Virus record (IMG/VR): IMGVR_UViG_3300044522_000118
Span: 1 to 28,021 of that record
Length of the DNA stretch: 28,021 nt
Source of the DNA: a virus
Strand: one strand, 5' to 3'
Shown: positions 1 to 6,272 of the stretch, piece by piece
Position numbering within the stretch: the stretch's first letter is position 1
Layout of the letters: each line of letters starts with the position of its first letter
The notes under the pieces: model-generated
The model's database searches: none
Told to the model about the DNA's origin: nothing
Seen by the model: the letters and a program-made list of their open reading frames with translations, nothing else
Made by a program: the position numbers and the translations under genes

Positions 1-259
1 TAGCCATTGACTTGATTAAAGCATTAGCCAAAGTCTTTTCTAATATTGTGCTTTCTTTATTATCCCATACCGCTTTAAGTTCATCAACAGTCATTGCCAT
101 TAATACCTGAATGCAATCCATTACCTGAGCATTCTTATATCCGTGTGGTGCAAGTTCGGTTATATACTTTCTAGGTCTGCCATTACGGTTGCCTTTCCAG
201 GCTGCACCTTTCTCGTATCGGTTTAAATATCCTCCGTGTGGTTGTTTTTCTAAAGACAT
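1..259 (-). CDS. Probable small terminase subunit, DUF5681-like (partial, 3' end beyond window)
   Basis: The reading frame opens at an ATG at 257-259 and stays open to the left edge, giving the first 86 residues; the C-terminus is outside the window. The N-terminus carries the motif GAAWKGNRNGRPRKY (about residues 18-32), which resembles the KGxSGNPxGRPK signature of DUF5681-type phage proteins, often encoded beside the large terminase. A basic N-terminus of this kind fits a DNA-recognition subunit of the packaging motor. It overlaps the end of the upstream methyltransferase gene by 10 bases, so it belongs to the same transcription unit. The role is inferred from the motif only; a large terminase gene would be expected just beyond position 1. 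Confidence 0.6.
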   Translation of the reverse strand, partial: MSLEKQPHGGYLNRYEKGAAWKGNRNGRPRKYITELAPHGYKNAQVMDCIQVLMAMTVDELKAVWDNKESTILEKTLANALIKSMA

Positions 260-780
260 AGTTTAAATAGTTTACTCCAAGATGTAGGATTAAATAAATG
301 CCTATCTAATTCATAACCCATCTTTTTAAACATTGCTACCCATTCGGCTTGTTGCTTTACGTTTATATGCCCCCATTGTTCATCGTAGTCTGTTTTCTCA
401 CTCGTTGAACTAAATAGTACATAAGTAGGTTTAACGCTCTTAAATAGGCTTAGAATCTCTTTATCGGTCATATGCTCCGCTACTTCAATAAATGCCATTA
501 AATCGGTTGTAATTGGCTTATCAATGATATTAAGATGTGGCGCATTCTCTTTGATATAAACCTTATGCTCTTTCCATATCTCATAAACAAAGGTTTCATA
601 TCCTTCATTATGAAAGGCATCGGAGTAAACTCCAGTACCTGCACCGAAGTCCATTACTGTTTTAATTGGTAAGTCTGTAAATTGTTTAGCAGTTACAGAT
701 GCCAAGTTCTTAAAACTAGGATTAGCAAAACTAATTCCCCACTCCAATTCTTTCTCTAGAAATTCTTTAGTTGTTATCAT
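250..780 (-). CDS. Class I SAM-dependent methyltransferase
   Basis: The 176-residue protein has a Rossmann-type SAM-binding motif, VMDFGAGTG (residues 42-50), and the later AFIEVAEHM segment (96-104), which resembles the post-II/motif IV region of small-molecule or glycan methyltransferases rather than the NPPY/DPPY motifs of adenine DNA methyltransferases. A soluble enzyme transferring a methyl group from SAM is therefore likely; the acceptor is unknown. It lies in an overlapping gene run with a glycosyltransferase at 981-1976, which suggests, but does not prove, that both modify the same glycan or nucleotide. The start overlaps the end of the preceding small gene by 14 bases. The family call is firm; the substrate is not. 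Confidence 0.8.
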   Translation of the reverse strand: MITTKEFLEKELEWGISFANPSFKNLASVTAKQFTDLPIKTVMDFGAGTGVYSDAFHNEGYETFVYEIWKEHKVYIKENAPHLNIIDKPITTDLMAFIEVAEHMTDKEILSLFKSVKPTYVLFSSTSEKTDYDEQWGHINVKQQAEWVAMFKKMGYELDRHLFNPTSWSKLFKLCL

Positions 781-1060
781 ACCATCTATATATTAAGTTT
801 AAAAAATCAATTACGCATACATTACAATTATTATTATAATGATAATAAGCATCCTTTACTCTACGATATTCATTTAGTAGTTCTATCTGTACATCGTGAT
901 GAAAGTTTACTATTTCTCCAGTCCTATGATAGAAGTCGTAGTAATGCCTGTGCTTATCAAATATTACATTTGTTTCTTTCTCAACTAATAATGCTTTTGT
1001 AGGCATCGTATCGTTGCTGATTAATTTCTTGGAAGTTGTACCTTTTGGACGCCCACGCAT
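767..1060 (-). CDS. Small protein of unknown function with AT-hook-like N-terminus
   Basis: This 97-residue protein is not recognised as a named family. Its N-terminus, MRGRPKGTTSKK, resembles an AT-hook (GRP core flanked by basic residues) and could contact AT-rich DNA. The C-terminal third has a Cys-x2-Cys pair (NNCNVCVID) followed by an aromatic tail. It overlaps the end of the glycosyltransferase gene by 80 bases in another frame. A later ATG at 1006 would shorten the overlap to 26 bases but would remove the GRPKG motif, so the longer start is preferred. It also overlaps the next methyltransferase start by 14 bases, consistent with translational coupling. Confidence 0.6.
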   Translation of the reverse strand: MRGRPKGTTSKKLISNDTMPTKALLVEKETNVIFDKHRHYYDFYHRTGEIVNFHHDVQIELLNEYRRVKDAYYHYNNNCNVCVIDFLNLIYRWYDNN

Positions 1061-1976
1061 AAAGTTCGTTGCCTAAATTTTCCCTTAGACTAGGATTATT
1101 GGTTAATAAATTAATATACCTGAACCAGTCCTTTTGATTGTTAACCCATAATACAGGTGCATCTACATCCATATTATAAGGTGCTACGTTTGAACAAATG
1201 ACCGGCAACCTTTTTGCTGCTGCTTCTAATATTTTTAAATTGCTTTTGCAAGCGTGCCATTCTGAATCTTCTAAAGGTATTAATACAATATCTGCAAAGT
1301 TGTACATATCCATATACTGAGTAGGACTAGCTGAATGTAATTTTATAGATGGCAAATTACCAGTAAACATAGAAAACATTTTATCCCATATTGATTTAGT
1401 ATAAGCATCACTATCATTATATCCACCCATTACCATTTGAATATCCTTTCTACCTTGTAACCTTTTTAATGGTTCTTTTAAAATCTTAATATCATTATCG
1501 TGGCTAATGCTCCCACACCAAAACAATCTTACCTTATCAGACTTAACTCTTGTATCGTTAAACTGATTTAATCCATAAGGTAAGGCATTAGGCATTACAA
1601 TTACATTATCATTAAATTGCTTTACTTTATTCAATAAATTGATATTAGTAACCGTAACTAAATCTGCTTGCATTAAATTCCTTTCAATCCTTTCAGCTAT
1701 ATCTTGATAAGTGTTATAATAAAGATGATTAATTGGTAGTTGCCAATGGTCATCTATATCCATAACTACTTGACATCCAAGTAATTCCTTAGTTTTGTTC
1801 CAATTTAAATCGTATTGGCATATCCTATTATACAGTAAAATATCCCAATCATCGGTCTTATCTTCTGTTATATAATTGGTTACATAGCCTTTAATATCAT
1901 TCATAAAAGCAAGTGGTAACATTACTCTATGATATCCGCATCCTGATTCTTTATTTGTTACTCCTATGATGTTCAT
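981..1976 (-). CDS. GT-B fold glycosyltransferase (GT4-like)
   Basis: The 331-residue protein resembles phage-encoded GT-B glycosyltransferases. A glycine-rich N-terminal segment (KESGCGYHRVMLPL) is followed by an acidic DIDDHW motif near residue 73. The C-terminal half has the segment LFWCGSISHDNDI and the donor-binding region SNLKILEAAAKRLPVI, typical of GT4-type enzymes where a Glu contacts the nucleotide sugar. It should transfer a sugar from a nucleotide-sugar donor. The acceptor could be host surface glycan, a virion protein or modified DNA; nothing in the sequence decides this. Downstream genes overlap it (AT-hook-like protein, methyltransferase), and the tRNA-like gene lies just upstream. 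Confidence 0.82.
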   Translation of the reverse strand: MNIIGVTNKESGCGYHRVMLPLAFMNDIKGYVTNYITEDKTDDWDILLYNRICQYDLNWNKTKELLGCQVVMDIDDHWQLPINHLYYNTYQDIAERIERNLMQADLVTVTNINLLNKVKQFNDNVIVMPNALPYGLNQFNDTRVKSDKVRLFWCGSISHDNDIKILKEPLKRLQGRKDIQMVMGGYNDSDAYTKSIWDKMFSMFTGNLPSIKLHSASPTQYMDMYNFADIVLIPLEDSEWHACKSNLKILEAAAKRLPVICSNVAPYNMDVDAPVLWVNNQKDWFRYINLLTNNPSLRENLGNELYAWASKRYNFQEINQQRYDAYKSIIS

Positions 1977-1998
1977 CTAGTGCTTTTGTATGTTTTAG

Positions 1999-2113
1999 TA
2001 GTCAGGGCAGGATTCGAACCTGCAATGCAACCTTATGCTTTGATTACTAGAATCTGCACATCCGACAATAGTTGCTACGGTATACTCGCGTTTACCAATT
2101 CCGCCACCTGACT
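1999..2113 (-). tRNA. Aberrant class II tRNA-like gene (Leu-like), anticodon not resolved
   Basis: Read on the minus strand, a perfect 7-bp acceptor stem (AGTCAGG with CCTGACT; 2107-2113 and 2000-2006), a perfect T-arm (GCAGG TTCGAAT CCTGC; 2007-2023), discriminator A (1999) and a class II D-arm (GCG GAATTGGTAAA CGC) are visible. The D-arm and A73 suggest Leu. CCA is not encoded. The region between the D- and T-arms is 64 nt, about 30 nt longer than usual, and contains no 5-bp/7-nt/5-bp anticodon arm. The best local hairpin is GATT-CTAGT-AATC, with a TAG triplet. Its 5' end overlaps the stop codon of the upstream membrane protein by 2 bases. It may be a divergent tRNA, a degenerate tRNA or a tRNA mimic. 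Confidence 0.6.
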
Positions 2114-2351
2114 ATTTTATTTTAATTGATATAAACCCTGCTCCGAATATTATTGCTATTAGTTCTACTGTATGTATAGGTAAAAAACTAAATAATACAG
2201 CACTCCATACTGTTAAACATTGGATGCAGTCAAAGGGTCTTAGTCTCTTTACTAAAGGGATTTTGAATATGCGCTTTAGTATGATATGCCCATTAAATAC
2301 ATTAATAAAATAATAAGCAAATGTAAATGCTGCTATTGGTATAATATACAT
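2112..2351 (-). CDS. Small integral membrane protein with CxxC
   Basis: The 79-residue protein has three predicted hydrophobic stretches: about residues 2-18, 46-60 and 62-75. Basic residues between the first two (KRIFKIPLVKRLR) suggest that this loop is cytoplasmic. The motif RPFDCIQCLTVW at 39-50 has a Cys-x2-Cys at the membrane edge, a pattern seen in small membrane proteins of many phages. It acts in the host inner membrane, but its job is unknown; it is far from the lysis cassette, so a holin role is not favoured. Its stop codon (2112-2114) overlaps the 5' end of the tRNA-like gene. It overlaps the sigma-like gene upstream by 19 bases. Confidence 0.65.
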   Translation of the reverse strand: MYIIPIAAFTFAYYFINVFNGHIILKRIFKIPLVKRLRPFDCIQCLTVWSAVLFSFLPIHTVELIAIIFGAGFISIKIK

Positions 2352-2845
2352 TTTAATTCTTTTTTTACTTTGTTAGTGATATTACAAACGTGGTTAACTG
2401 GTATTCCGTAATACTCTGCTACTTTTCTATTGCTTCCAAGTTCTACGTATTTATTGAATATTCTTATTTCGTGGTCTGTTTCTATGTCTATGTTATTTTT
2501 TGTGAGCGCTTTTGTTGCCTCGACTGCTAAACTTTCTGGAATCGTAGGTAAATCTAATTGACTGTTAAAATACTCAACTGCCTTTAATAAATCACTTTTT
2601 TTATACTTATAATAGAATTCTGATGTTTTAGAAGTAGCCATAAACCAACATATCTTAATAGCATACCTTAATAAGTTATTAGAGGCAAATAAAGCTGCTA
2701 TCTTATCACAAGGCTGAAGTAGTAAGCTAACTGCTATTTCTTGTCTTAAATCGTCTTGTATTGATTCAGGCTTTGTTTTGCTTATCGCTTTTATTAGGTC
2801 AGGATGGTTATATATCTCTAGTACTATATCATTACACTTGTTCAT
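2333..2845 (-). CDS. Sigma-70-like / helix-turn-helix transcription regulator candidate
   Basis: The 170-residue protein has two parts. The first (about residues 28-90: IQDDLRQEIAVSLL, then an LLRYAIKICWFMATS helix and a basic aromatic segment) resembles the helical region 2 of small sigma factors. The second (about 137-165: LGSNRKVAEYYGIPVNHVCNI followed by a basic helix) is a helix-turn-helix resembling sigma region 4. Together they suggest a phage sigma-like factor or late regulator that acts with host RNA polymerase. Region 2 is weak, so a simpler HTH regulator is possible. It overlaps the ParB-methyltransferase gene by 14 bases. Confidence 0.55.
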   Translation of the reverse strand: MNKCNDIVLEIYNHPDLIKAISKTKPESIQDDLRQEIAVSLLLQPCDKIAALFASNNLLRYAIKICWFMATSKTSEFYYKYKKSDLLKAVEYFNSQLDLPTIPESLAVEATKALTKNNIDIETDHEIRIFNKYVELGSNRKVAEYYGIPVNHVCNITNKVKKELKCILYQ

Positions 2846-4067
2846 CTAACCATTTTTGCGTTTCATCAATCCCATTCCTTTTAACACTTAATGTTGGGTC
2901 AAGTTTAATCATTCTGTTTACTATCACTTGGCAGTACTTTGGGTCAAGTTCCATACCATAGCATTTACGTTTAAGTTGGTGTGATGCTACTATTGTAGTT
3001 CCATTTCCTGTAAATGGTTCGTAAACTATTTCATTTTCTAATGAATAAAGTTTAATATATCTTGCAGGTAATTCAATAGGAAAGCCTGCTTTATTTTCTT
3101 GCTTATCTCCTTTTATATCTGTCCAATCGCTTTGCTGAACCCAAGATTCACTAATTCTGTTTTGTCCCCTACTTTTACTTCCTGCTTTGTAAAATGTTAA
3201 TAGATACTCTATACCACAATAAACAACATCATCAATAGGTCTTCTTGGTGTTGATGCACCTCCACCTTTTATCCAATGCCTTATATATCTTAATTTCCAT
3301 TCATTATCTAATAAAATATTTATCCATTTATCAAGTAATAAAATAACTCTTGTATCTTTTTCACTTTTTAAAGATGTTGCTCTTCCTGTACCTGTATTAA
3401 TAACAATTCTTGAGTAATTATCGTGCATAGCCAATAAAGAAGTATTTGCTATGTCAATAATAAATTTTTCAATTTCTTCTTCGCTTTCTTGTATTTCGTA
3501 ATCTTTACCAACCCAATAAGGAGGAGAAGTCATTAATAAATTAGCTTTACAATCATTCATTAATCTTAAAACTGCATCGCTATCAGTTGAATCTCCGCAT
3601 AACAAACGATGCTCTCCTATCTCAAATAAATCTCCTATTACAATATCAGTTTCTAATCCACCATCCGGCACATCAAAATCATCTTCTTCTGCTTCTATTT
3701 CTTTATAATCAAATACAGGTAAATCCATTCCCCAACCTTCTAACTGCTCCATATCCCAACTATTTGCAATCTCATCCCATTCCCATTCTCCAAAACCTAC
3801 ATTGTCTTTAATAATAAATTCGTTCTGCTTATCCTCGCTCCAGTCAACTACTTCAACATTAACTTCTTTATATCCGCATTCAATCATAGCTTTATATCTC
3901 ATATTGCCACCCAATATAACCATATCTTTATTTACTACAATCGGTCGGACTGATTCCATTTCAGGGAAATCTTTAATAGATTTTACAAGTTTTTTAAACT
4001 TTTCATCCTTTATTAATCTTGGATTCTTTGGATTGCTTTTTACTTTATCTACCTTAACTTTTATCAT
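2832..4067 (-). CDS. ParB-like nuclease domain fused to N4/N6 DNA methyltransferase
   Basis: The 411-residue protein has a ParB/Srx-like N-terminal domain (residues 1-90; ILGGNMRYKAM takes the place of the usual GERR motif) followed by an amino-methyltransferase. Catalytic motif IV, SPPYW (181-185), precedes the SAM-binding motif EPFTGNGTT (350-358), the order of beta-class methyltransferases; SPPYW-type motifs occur in N4-cytosine and some N6-adenine enzymes. It probably methylates phage DNA in the cell, either to resist host restriction or as part of a modification programme; no cognate restriction enzyme is evident. The N-terminal domain may give sequence recognition or nicking, which is inference. 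A GGGA-rich region near 268-275 lies between the motifs, perhaps part of the target-recognition region. Confidence 0.88.
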   Translation of the reverse strand: MIKVKVDKVKSNPKNPRLIKDEKFKKLVKSIKDFPEMESVRPIVVNKDMVILGGNMRYKAMIECGYKEVNVEVVDWSEDKQNEFIIKDNVGFGEWEWDEIANSWDMEQLEGWGMDLPVFDYKEIEAEEDDFDVPDGGLETDIVIGDLFEIGEHRLLCGDSTDSDAVLRLMNDCKANLLMTSPPYWVGKDYEIQESEEEIEKFIIDIANTSLLAMHDNYSRIVINTGTGRATSLKSEKDTRVILLLDKWINILLDNEWKLRYIRHWIKGGGASTPRRPIDDVVYCGIEYLLTFYKAGSKSRGQNRISESWVQQSDWTDIKGDKQENKAGFPIELPARYIKLYSLENEIVYEPFTGNGTTIVASHQLKRKCYGMELDPKYCQVIVNRMIKLDPTLSVKRNGIDETQKWLDEQV

Positions 4068-4233
4068 TGATTAATTTTTTAATATAAAATACTGAATCTA
4101 GTAACTCTTCGTATAAATGATTTAGCAATTCTTCTTTATTTAAATTAGCATCATCTAATGTAGTTCCGTAAGTGTTGATTCCTTTAGCTTCGCGCTTTTG
4201 TAAGTCTGCATTAATCTCGTCTAATAACTTCAT
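4054..4233 (-). CDS. Small MazG-like conserved phage protein (59 aa)
   Basis: A 59-codon frame runs from ATG at 4231-4233 to TAA at 4054-4056. The translation begins MKLLDEINADLQKREAKG and continues with INTYGTTLDD, then an HLYEELLDSVFYIKKLI helix. The YG-T-LD segment followed by an EELLD helix recalls small phage proteins of the MazG/all-alpha NTP pyrophosphohydrolase type, in which acidic helices bind Mg2+. The protein is short for a full enzyme. It overlaps the HNH gene by 23 bases and the ParB-methyltransferase start by 14 bases, exactly filling the gap between them, which supports it as a real gene. The enzymatic role is tentative. Confidence 0.65.
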   Translation of the reverse strand: MKLLDEINADLQKREAKGINTYGTTLDDANLNKEELLNHLYEELLDSVFYIKKLINDKS

Positions 4234-4465
4234 TATGTTTATCTTTTAAAAATTGCATATACTGTTCTTTATCTCCAAAATCTAAATGGCATTGACGACA
4301 TAGTGCCTGTAAGTTTTCAATAATATCTTTTGTATTACTTCCACCCATACCTCTAGCTTCTATATGATGGATGTCAACTGCTCTATTATCGCATACCTCG
4401 CAAGCAATGTAGTCATCAATGCCATAACCAAAATACTTCAAATATATTTTAGTGTGGTTTTTCAT
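4211..4465 (-). CDS. HNH endonuclease
   Basis: The 84-residue protein is a compact HNH nuclease. Zinc-binding Cys pairs are at 22/25 (CEVC) and 56/59 (CRQC), the catalytic DIHHI core is at 31-35, an Asn at 51 lies in NLQALC, and the last His follows at 60 (CH). Such proteins nick or cut double-stranded DNA using one metal ion in the beta-beta-alpha-metal fold. It could be a packaging-associated nuclease, a recombination nuclease or a homing enzyme; the overlap with its neighbours (TAATG junction with the upstream gene) makes it look like an integrated part of the operon rather than a recent insertion. Motif identification is firm, role uncertain. Confidence 0.85.
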   Translation of the reverse strand: MKNHTKIYLKYFGYGIDDYIACEVCDNRAVDIHHIEARGMGGSNTKDIIENLQALCRQCHLDFGDKEQYMQFLKDKHNEVIRRD

Positions 4466-4734
4466 TAAAACGGTAAATCGCTTTTAGTATTTATATTAAT
4501 TGAGTTAGTTTCTACTTTTGCTTTTGGTTCAAAATCGTTCAAAGTTATCTTTACATTTTTTCCAAATTGGTCCGGCTCAGCATAAATATTAATATTTACT
4601 TTAACATATTTCTTTCCATTGTATTCGTATGAATGCTCTAGTGCATCTGTAATACATAGGCTTGAACTTAAAAAAGTTTCATTAATCTTTTTACCGCTTC
4701 CTAATCTGATTTGTTGTTTTTTTTCTGTGTTCAT
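4465..4734 (-). CDS. Small OB-like protein with SSB-type acidic C-terminal tip
   Basis: This 89-residue protein is not a recognised named family. Its middle (YNGKKYVKVNINIYAEPDQ then KNVKITLNDFEPK) looks beta-rich, and it ends in KSDLPF, resembling the D-D-x-P-F tail by which bacterial SSB recruits replication and repair proteins. It lies between a VRR-NUC nuclease and an HNH nuclease in a DNA-metabolism block. A role as a single-stranded-DNA-binding protein, or as a decoy or adaptor for SSB partners, is an inference from the tail and neighbourhood. The gene is tightly packed: 2 bases separate it from the upstream stop, and its own stop overlaps the HNH start. Confidence 0.6.
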   Translation of the reverse strand: MNTEKKQQIRLGSGKKINETFLSSSLCITDALEHSYEYNGKKYVKVNINIYAEPDQFGKNVKITLNDFEPKAKVETNSININTKSDLPF

Positions 4735-4736
4735 TG

Positions 4737-5114
4737 TTATTGGTTTAAATATTCGTTTATGATTTTAATTGTATGTCCAAAACCTTGCCCAAACTCTGCT
4801 TTGTATCCCTTACCTCTTAACTTCATCATCATTATTTCCTGCTCCTCGTGGTGGGCATTCTTTCGCATTGTGCCATCTTTTTTAAATACTATGTTATTAA
4901 CTGTTTTTAATTCTATGAATAAACCTGCATAATTTCCTTTAGGCTCAGCAATAAATAAATCAGGATAAGCGTTTGAATACTGCAATGCTTTATGTCGCTT
5001 TGCCATCCCTATACTCATTCTCATTCCTGAACTAAAGTCAGTCCTAAATATAACGTATGGGTAGATTTTACGTATGTAGTCGCAAACTAACCTGTGTAAG
5101 TCTTTCTCTAACAT
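4737..5114 (-). CDS. VRR-NUC domain nuclease
   Basis: The 125-residue protein matches the VRR-NUC branch of the PD-(D/E)xK nucleases. The catalytic acidic residues are visible in YPDLFI (Asp52) and in FIELK (Glu68, Lys70), and a downstream HHEEQ segment (88-92) carries the Gln often found in the helix after the active site. Family members cut branched or flap DNA; in phages they are often standalone and sit in replication or recombination operons, as here. Its likely job is processing DNA junctions or replication intermediates. A 50-bp AT-rich gap precedes its start. Confidence 0.85.
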   Translation of the reverse strand: MLEKDLHRLVCDYIRKIYPYVIFRTDFSSGMRMSIGMAKRHKALQYSNAYPDLFIAEPKGNYAGLFIELKTVNNIVFKKDGTMRKNAHHEEQEIMMMKLRGKGYKAEFGQGFGHTIKIINEYLNQ

Positions 5115-5164
5115 AAAATAAAATTAAAATAAAGTTATTCACATTAATAAAAAAGTTATCAATA
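5115..5164. other. Short AT-rich intergenic gap with one DnaA-box-like site
   Basis: This gap between the Cys-rich gene and the VRR-NUC gene is almost entirely A/T. It contains TTATTCACA at 5135-5143, which fits the DnaA-box form TTATNCACA, and a weaker TTATCAATA at 5156-5164. A single 9-mer in AT-rich DNA is weak evidence; it is recorded because the phage encodes a protein with a DnaA-domain-IV-like C-terminus (8675-9052). Confidence 0.25.
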
Positions 5165-5359
5165 CTAGCTTTCTATTTTATTCCACATCTTTTCTCCATC
5201 CTTACCCCAGTAGTGGTCGCATTTACCATCTTTTAATGGTAGTTCCATAAAGTAACTTTGATATAGTTCATCTTCTTTTGCTGTAAATCTGTAGCATTTT
5301 TCTTTATAGGGGCAAATGATTGCTCCTATTTCGCCCTTGCATTTACATATGTCGGTCAT
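5165..5359 (-). CDS. Small Cys-rich protein, unknown function
   Basis: The 64-residue protein has cysteines at about residues 5, 7, 16, 22 and 47 and a CPYKEKCYRFTA segment; similar short Cys-rich proteins with YRFTA and QSYF motifs are, to my recollection, common in Bacteroidetes phage early regions. The Cys spacing suggests a small metal-binding fold, probably zinc. It has no signal peptide and no membrane segment, so it is probably cytoplasmic. Its function is unknown. It sits 5 bases after the preceding small gene, in the same operon as the nucleases that follow. Confidence 0.65.
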   Translation of the reverse strand: MTDICKCKGEIGAIICPYKEKCYRFTAKEDELYQSYFMELPLKDGKCDHYWGKDGEKMWNKIES

Positions 5360-5364
5360 AGTAT

Positions 5365-5595
5365 TTATTTTTTATATGTTTCGCTATAATAATCTTCGGC
5401 TTGTCTTGCTTTTGTGTTGCTATCTGAATATATATAATCATAAGCATCTGACCAACCTTCTAAATGTGCATTTATTATCTGCTCTTTTTCTTTTTCAAGT
5501 TTTTCTTTTACTAATCTTATAGTTAACTCTTTATATTTATAATTTTTAATTGATTCTAATTCATCAATTAATTCTTGCATAACACTTTTACTCAT
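5365..5595 (-). CDS. Small helical protein, unknown function
   Basis: The 76-residue protein is highly charged and probably all-helical: MQELIDELESI, then a Lys/Glu-rich stretch (VKEKLEKEKEQI), then an aromatic tail (GWSDAYDYIYSD). The heptad-like spacing suggests a short coiled coil. Similar small EKEQI-containing proteins occur in Bacteroidetes phage operons without assigned function. It overlaps the end of the GIY-YIG gene by 8 bases. No enzymatic motif is visible. Confidence 0.6.
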   Translation of the reverse strand: MSKSVMQELIDELESIKNYKYKELTIRLVKEKLEKEKEQIINAHLEGWSDAYDYIYSDSNTKARQAEDYYSETYKK

Positions 5596-6013
5596 AGTAT
5601 CTAAATTTTAATTTTTTAAATGTTTTGTGTTGCAAATGTCCTTGCAAATGTTTTGTTAAGTTTCCTGACTTTGAATTAAAATATCTTTCACATTCTCTTA
5701 CACTATTGAAAATAATTTCGTTATCAATACATTGTACTTTCTTTTGCCTATAACTACTTGGTTTATCTTTCAAGCATTTATCTGATTGTGTTTTTCTCCA
5801 ATTATTTCCATATATGTAACCTAAATAAGCATTTGTTATTTGATATTCTTCTTCAAATCTTAACGCTTCTTCTTTAGATTCAAATTCAGCAATAACCTGT
5901 GCATTAGTTATATCCCTATTGGATATATTTTTATGCTCCCATAATCTTTTACTTAAATCTCTTTTTGTTACACCACAATACTTTTCCTTTGGCAATACAT
6001 ATACTTTATACAT
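5588..6013 (-). CDS. GIY-YIG homing endonuclease with NUMOD-like C-terminus
   Basis: The 141-residue protein has an N-terminal GIY-YIG nuclease core: KVYVL (3-7) in place of GIY, YCGVT (12-16) in place of YIG, then RLWEHK with the conserved Arg/His region, and a Glu-rich helix (ESKEEALRFEEEYQI). The C-terminal segment (about 90-141; VQCIDNEIIFNSVRECERYF, then a basic HLQGHLQHKTFKKLKF) resembles NUMOD1/IENR repeats that bind DNA in homing endonucleases. It probably makes site-specific cuts and spreads itself. It stands alone, without a visible intron, at the edge of a 259-bp gene-free region, which fits a mobile insertion. Confidence 0.8.
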   Translation of the reverse strand: MYKVYVLPKEKYCGVTKRDLSKRLWEHKNISNRDITNAQVIAEFESKEEALRFEEEYQITNAYLGYIYGNNWRKTQSDKCLKDKPSSYRQKKVQCIDNEIIFNSVRECERYFNSKSGNLTKHLQGHLQHKTFKKLKFRYYE

Positions 6014-6097
6014 AATTTATATTTTTACAAATATACTAAATATTCCGACTTGCATTGCAGTTTTCATAATTTATTTGTTTTTGTTAATGTGTCTTAT

Positions 6098-6127
6098 ATG
6101 TCACACATATTGATAAAATTGTGACAT
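6098..6127. repeat. Perfect 8-bp inverted repeat, operator-like
   Basis: ATGTCACA (6098-6105) and TGTGACAT (6120-6127) are exact reverse complements separated by 14 bases. A nearby TTAATGTGTC (6084-6093) is a degenerate match to the flank TTAATGTCAC implied by the right arm, so there may be three half-sites. The arms are close to TGTGA-type sites bound by CRP/FNR-like dimers, although the 14-base spacing is longer than the 6 bases typical for that family. Confidence 0.5.
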
Positions 6128-6140
6128 TAATGACTAGTTA

Positions 6141-6170
6141 TTGCATGAAATATCAGAAAAATTCATGCAA
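6141..6170. repeat. Perfect 9-bp inverted repeat
   Basis: TTGCATGAA (6141-6149) and TTCATGCAA (6162-6170) are exact reverse complements separated by 12 bases. As RNA on either strand this would form a 9-bp hairpin without a U-tract, so a terminator is unlikely. As DNA it could be a dimeric operator or part of an origin. Confidence 0.5.
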
Positions 6171-6272
6171 AATGTAAAGCTATTGGTTTACTTTTCCTAT
6201 AATTTGCGTAGTATTACTACTGATTTCGTCATCAAATGGCGGTTATGTCGGAAATATGTTGAATTTTCATCA

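Larger units (their letters stand above)
6014..6272. promoter_or_regulatory. Gene-free region with two perfect inverted repeats downstream of dnaB
   Basis: This is the longest gap in the window (259 bp). It holds two perfect inverted repeats. One is ATGTCACA, 14 bases, TGTGACAT (6098-6105 and 6120-6127). The other is TTGCATGAA, 12 bases, TTCATGCAA (6141-6149 and 6162-6170). A -7-like TATATTTG lies on the minus strand at 6028-6035, 15 bases before the GIY-YIG start, but has no matching -33 TTTG at 19-21 bases. The repeats could be operators, a replication-origin element or RNA hairpins. No open frame of convincing content lies here. Confidence 0.5.

Noticed and set aside
6028-6035. TATATTTG box before the GIY-YIG gene as a promoter
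   Set aside because: It matches the -7 element, but no TTTG is found 19-21 bases upstream, so it was not listed as a promoter.
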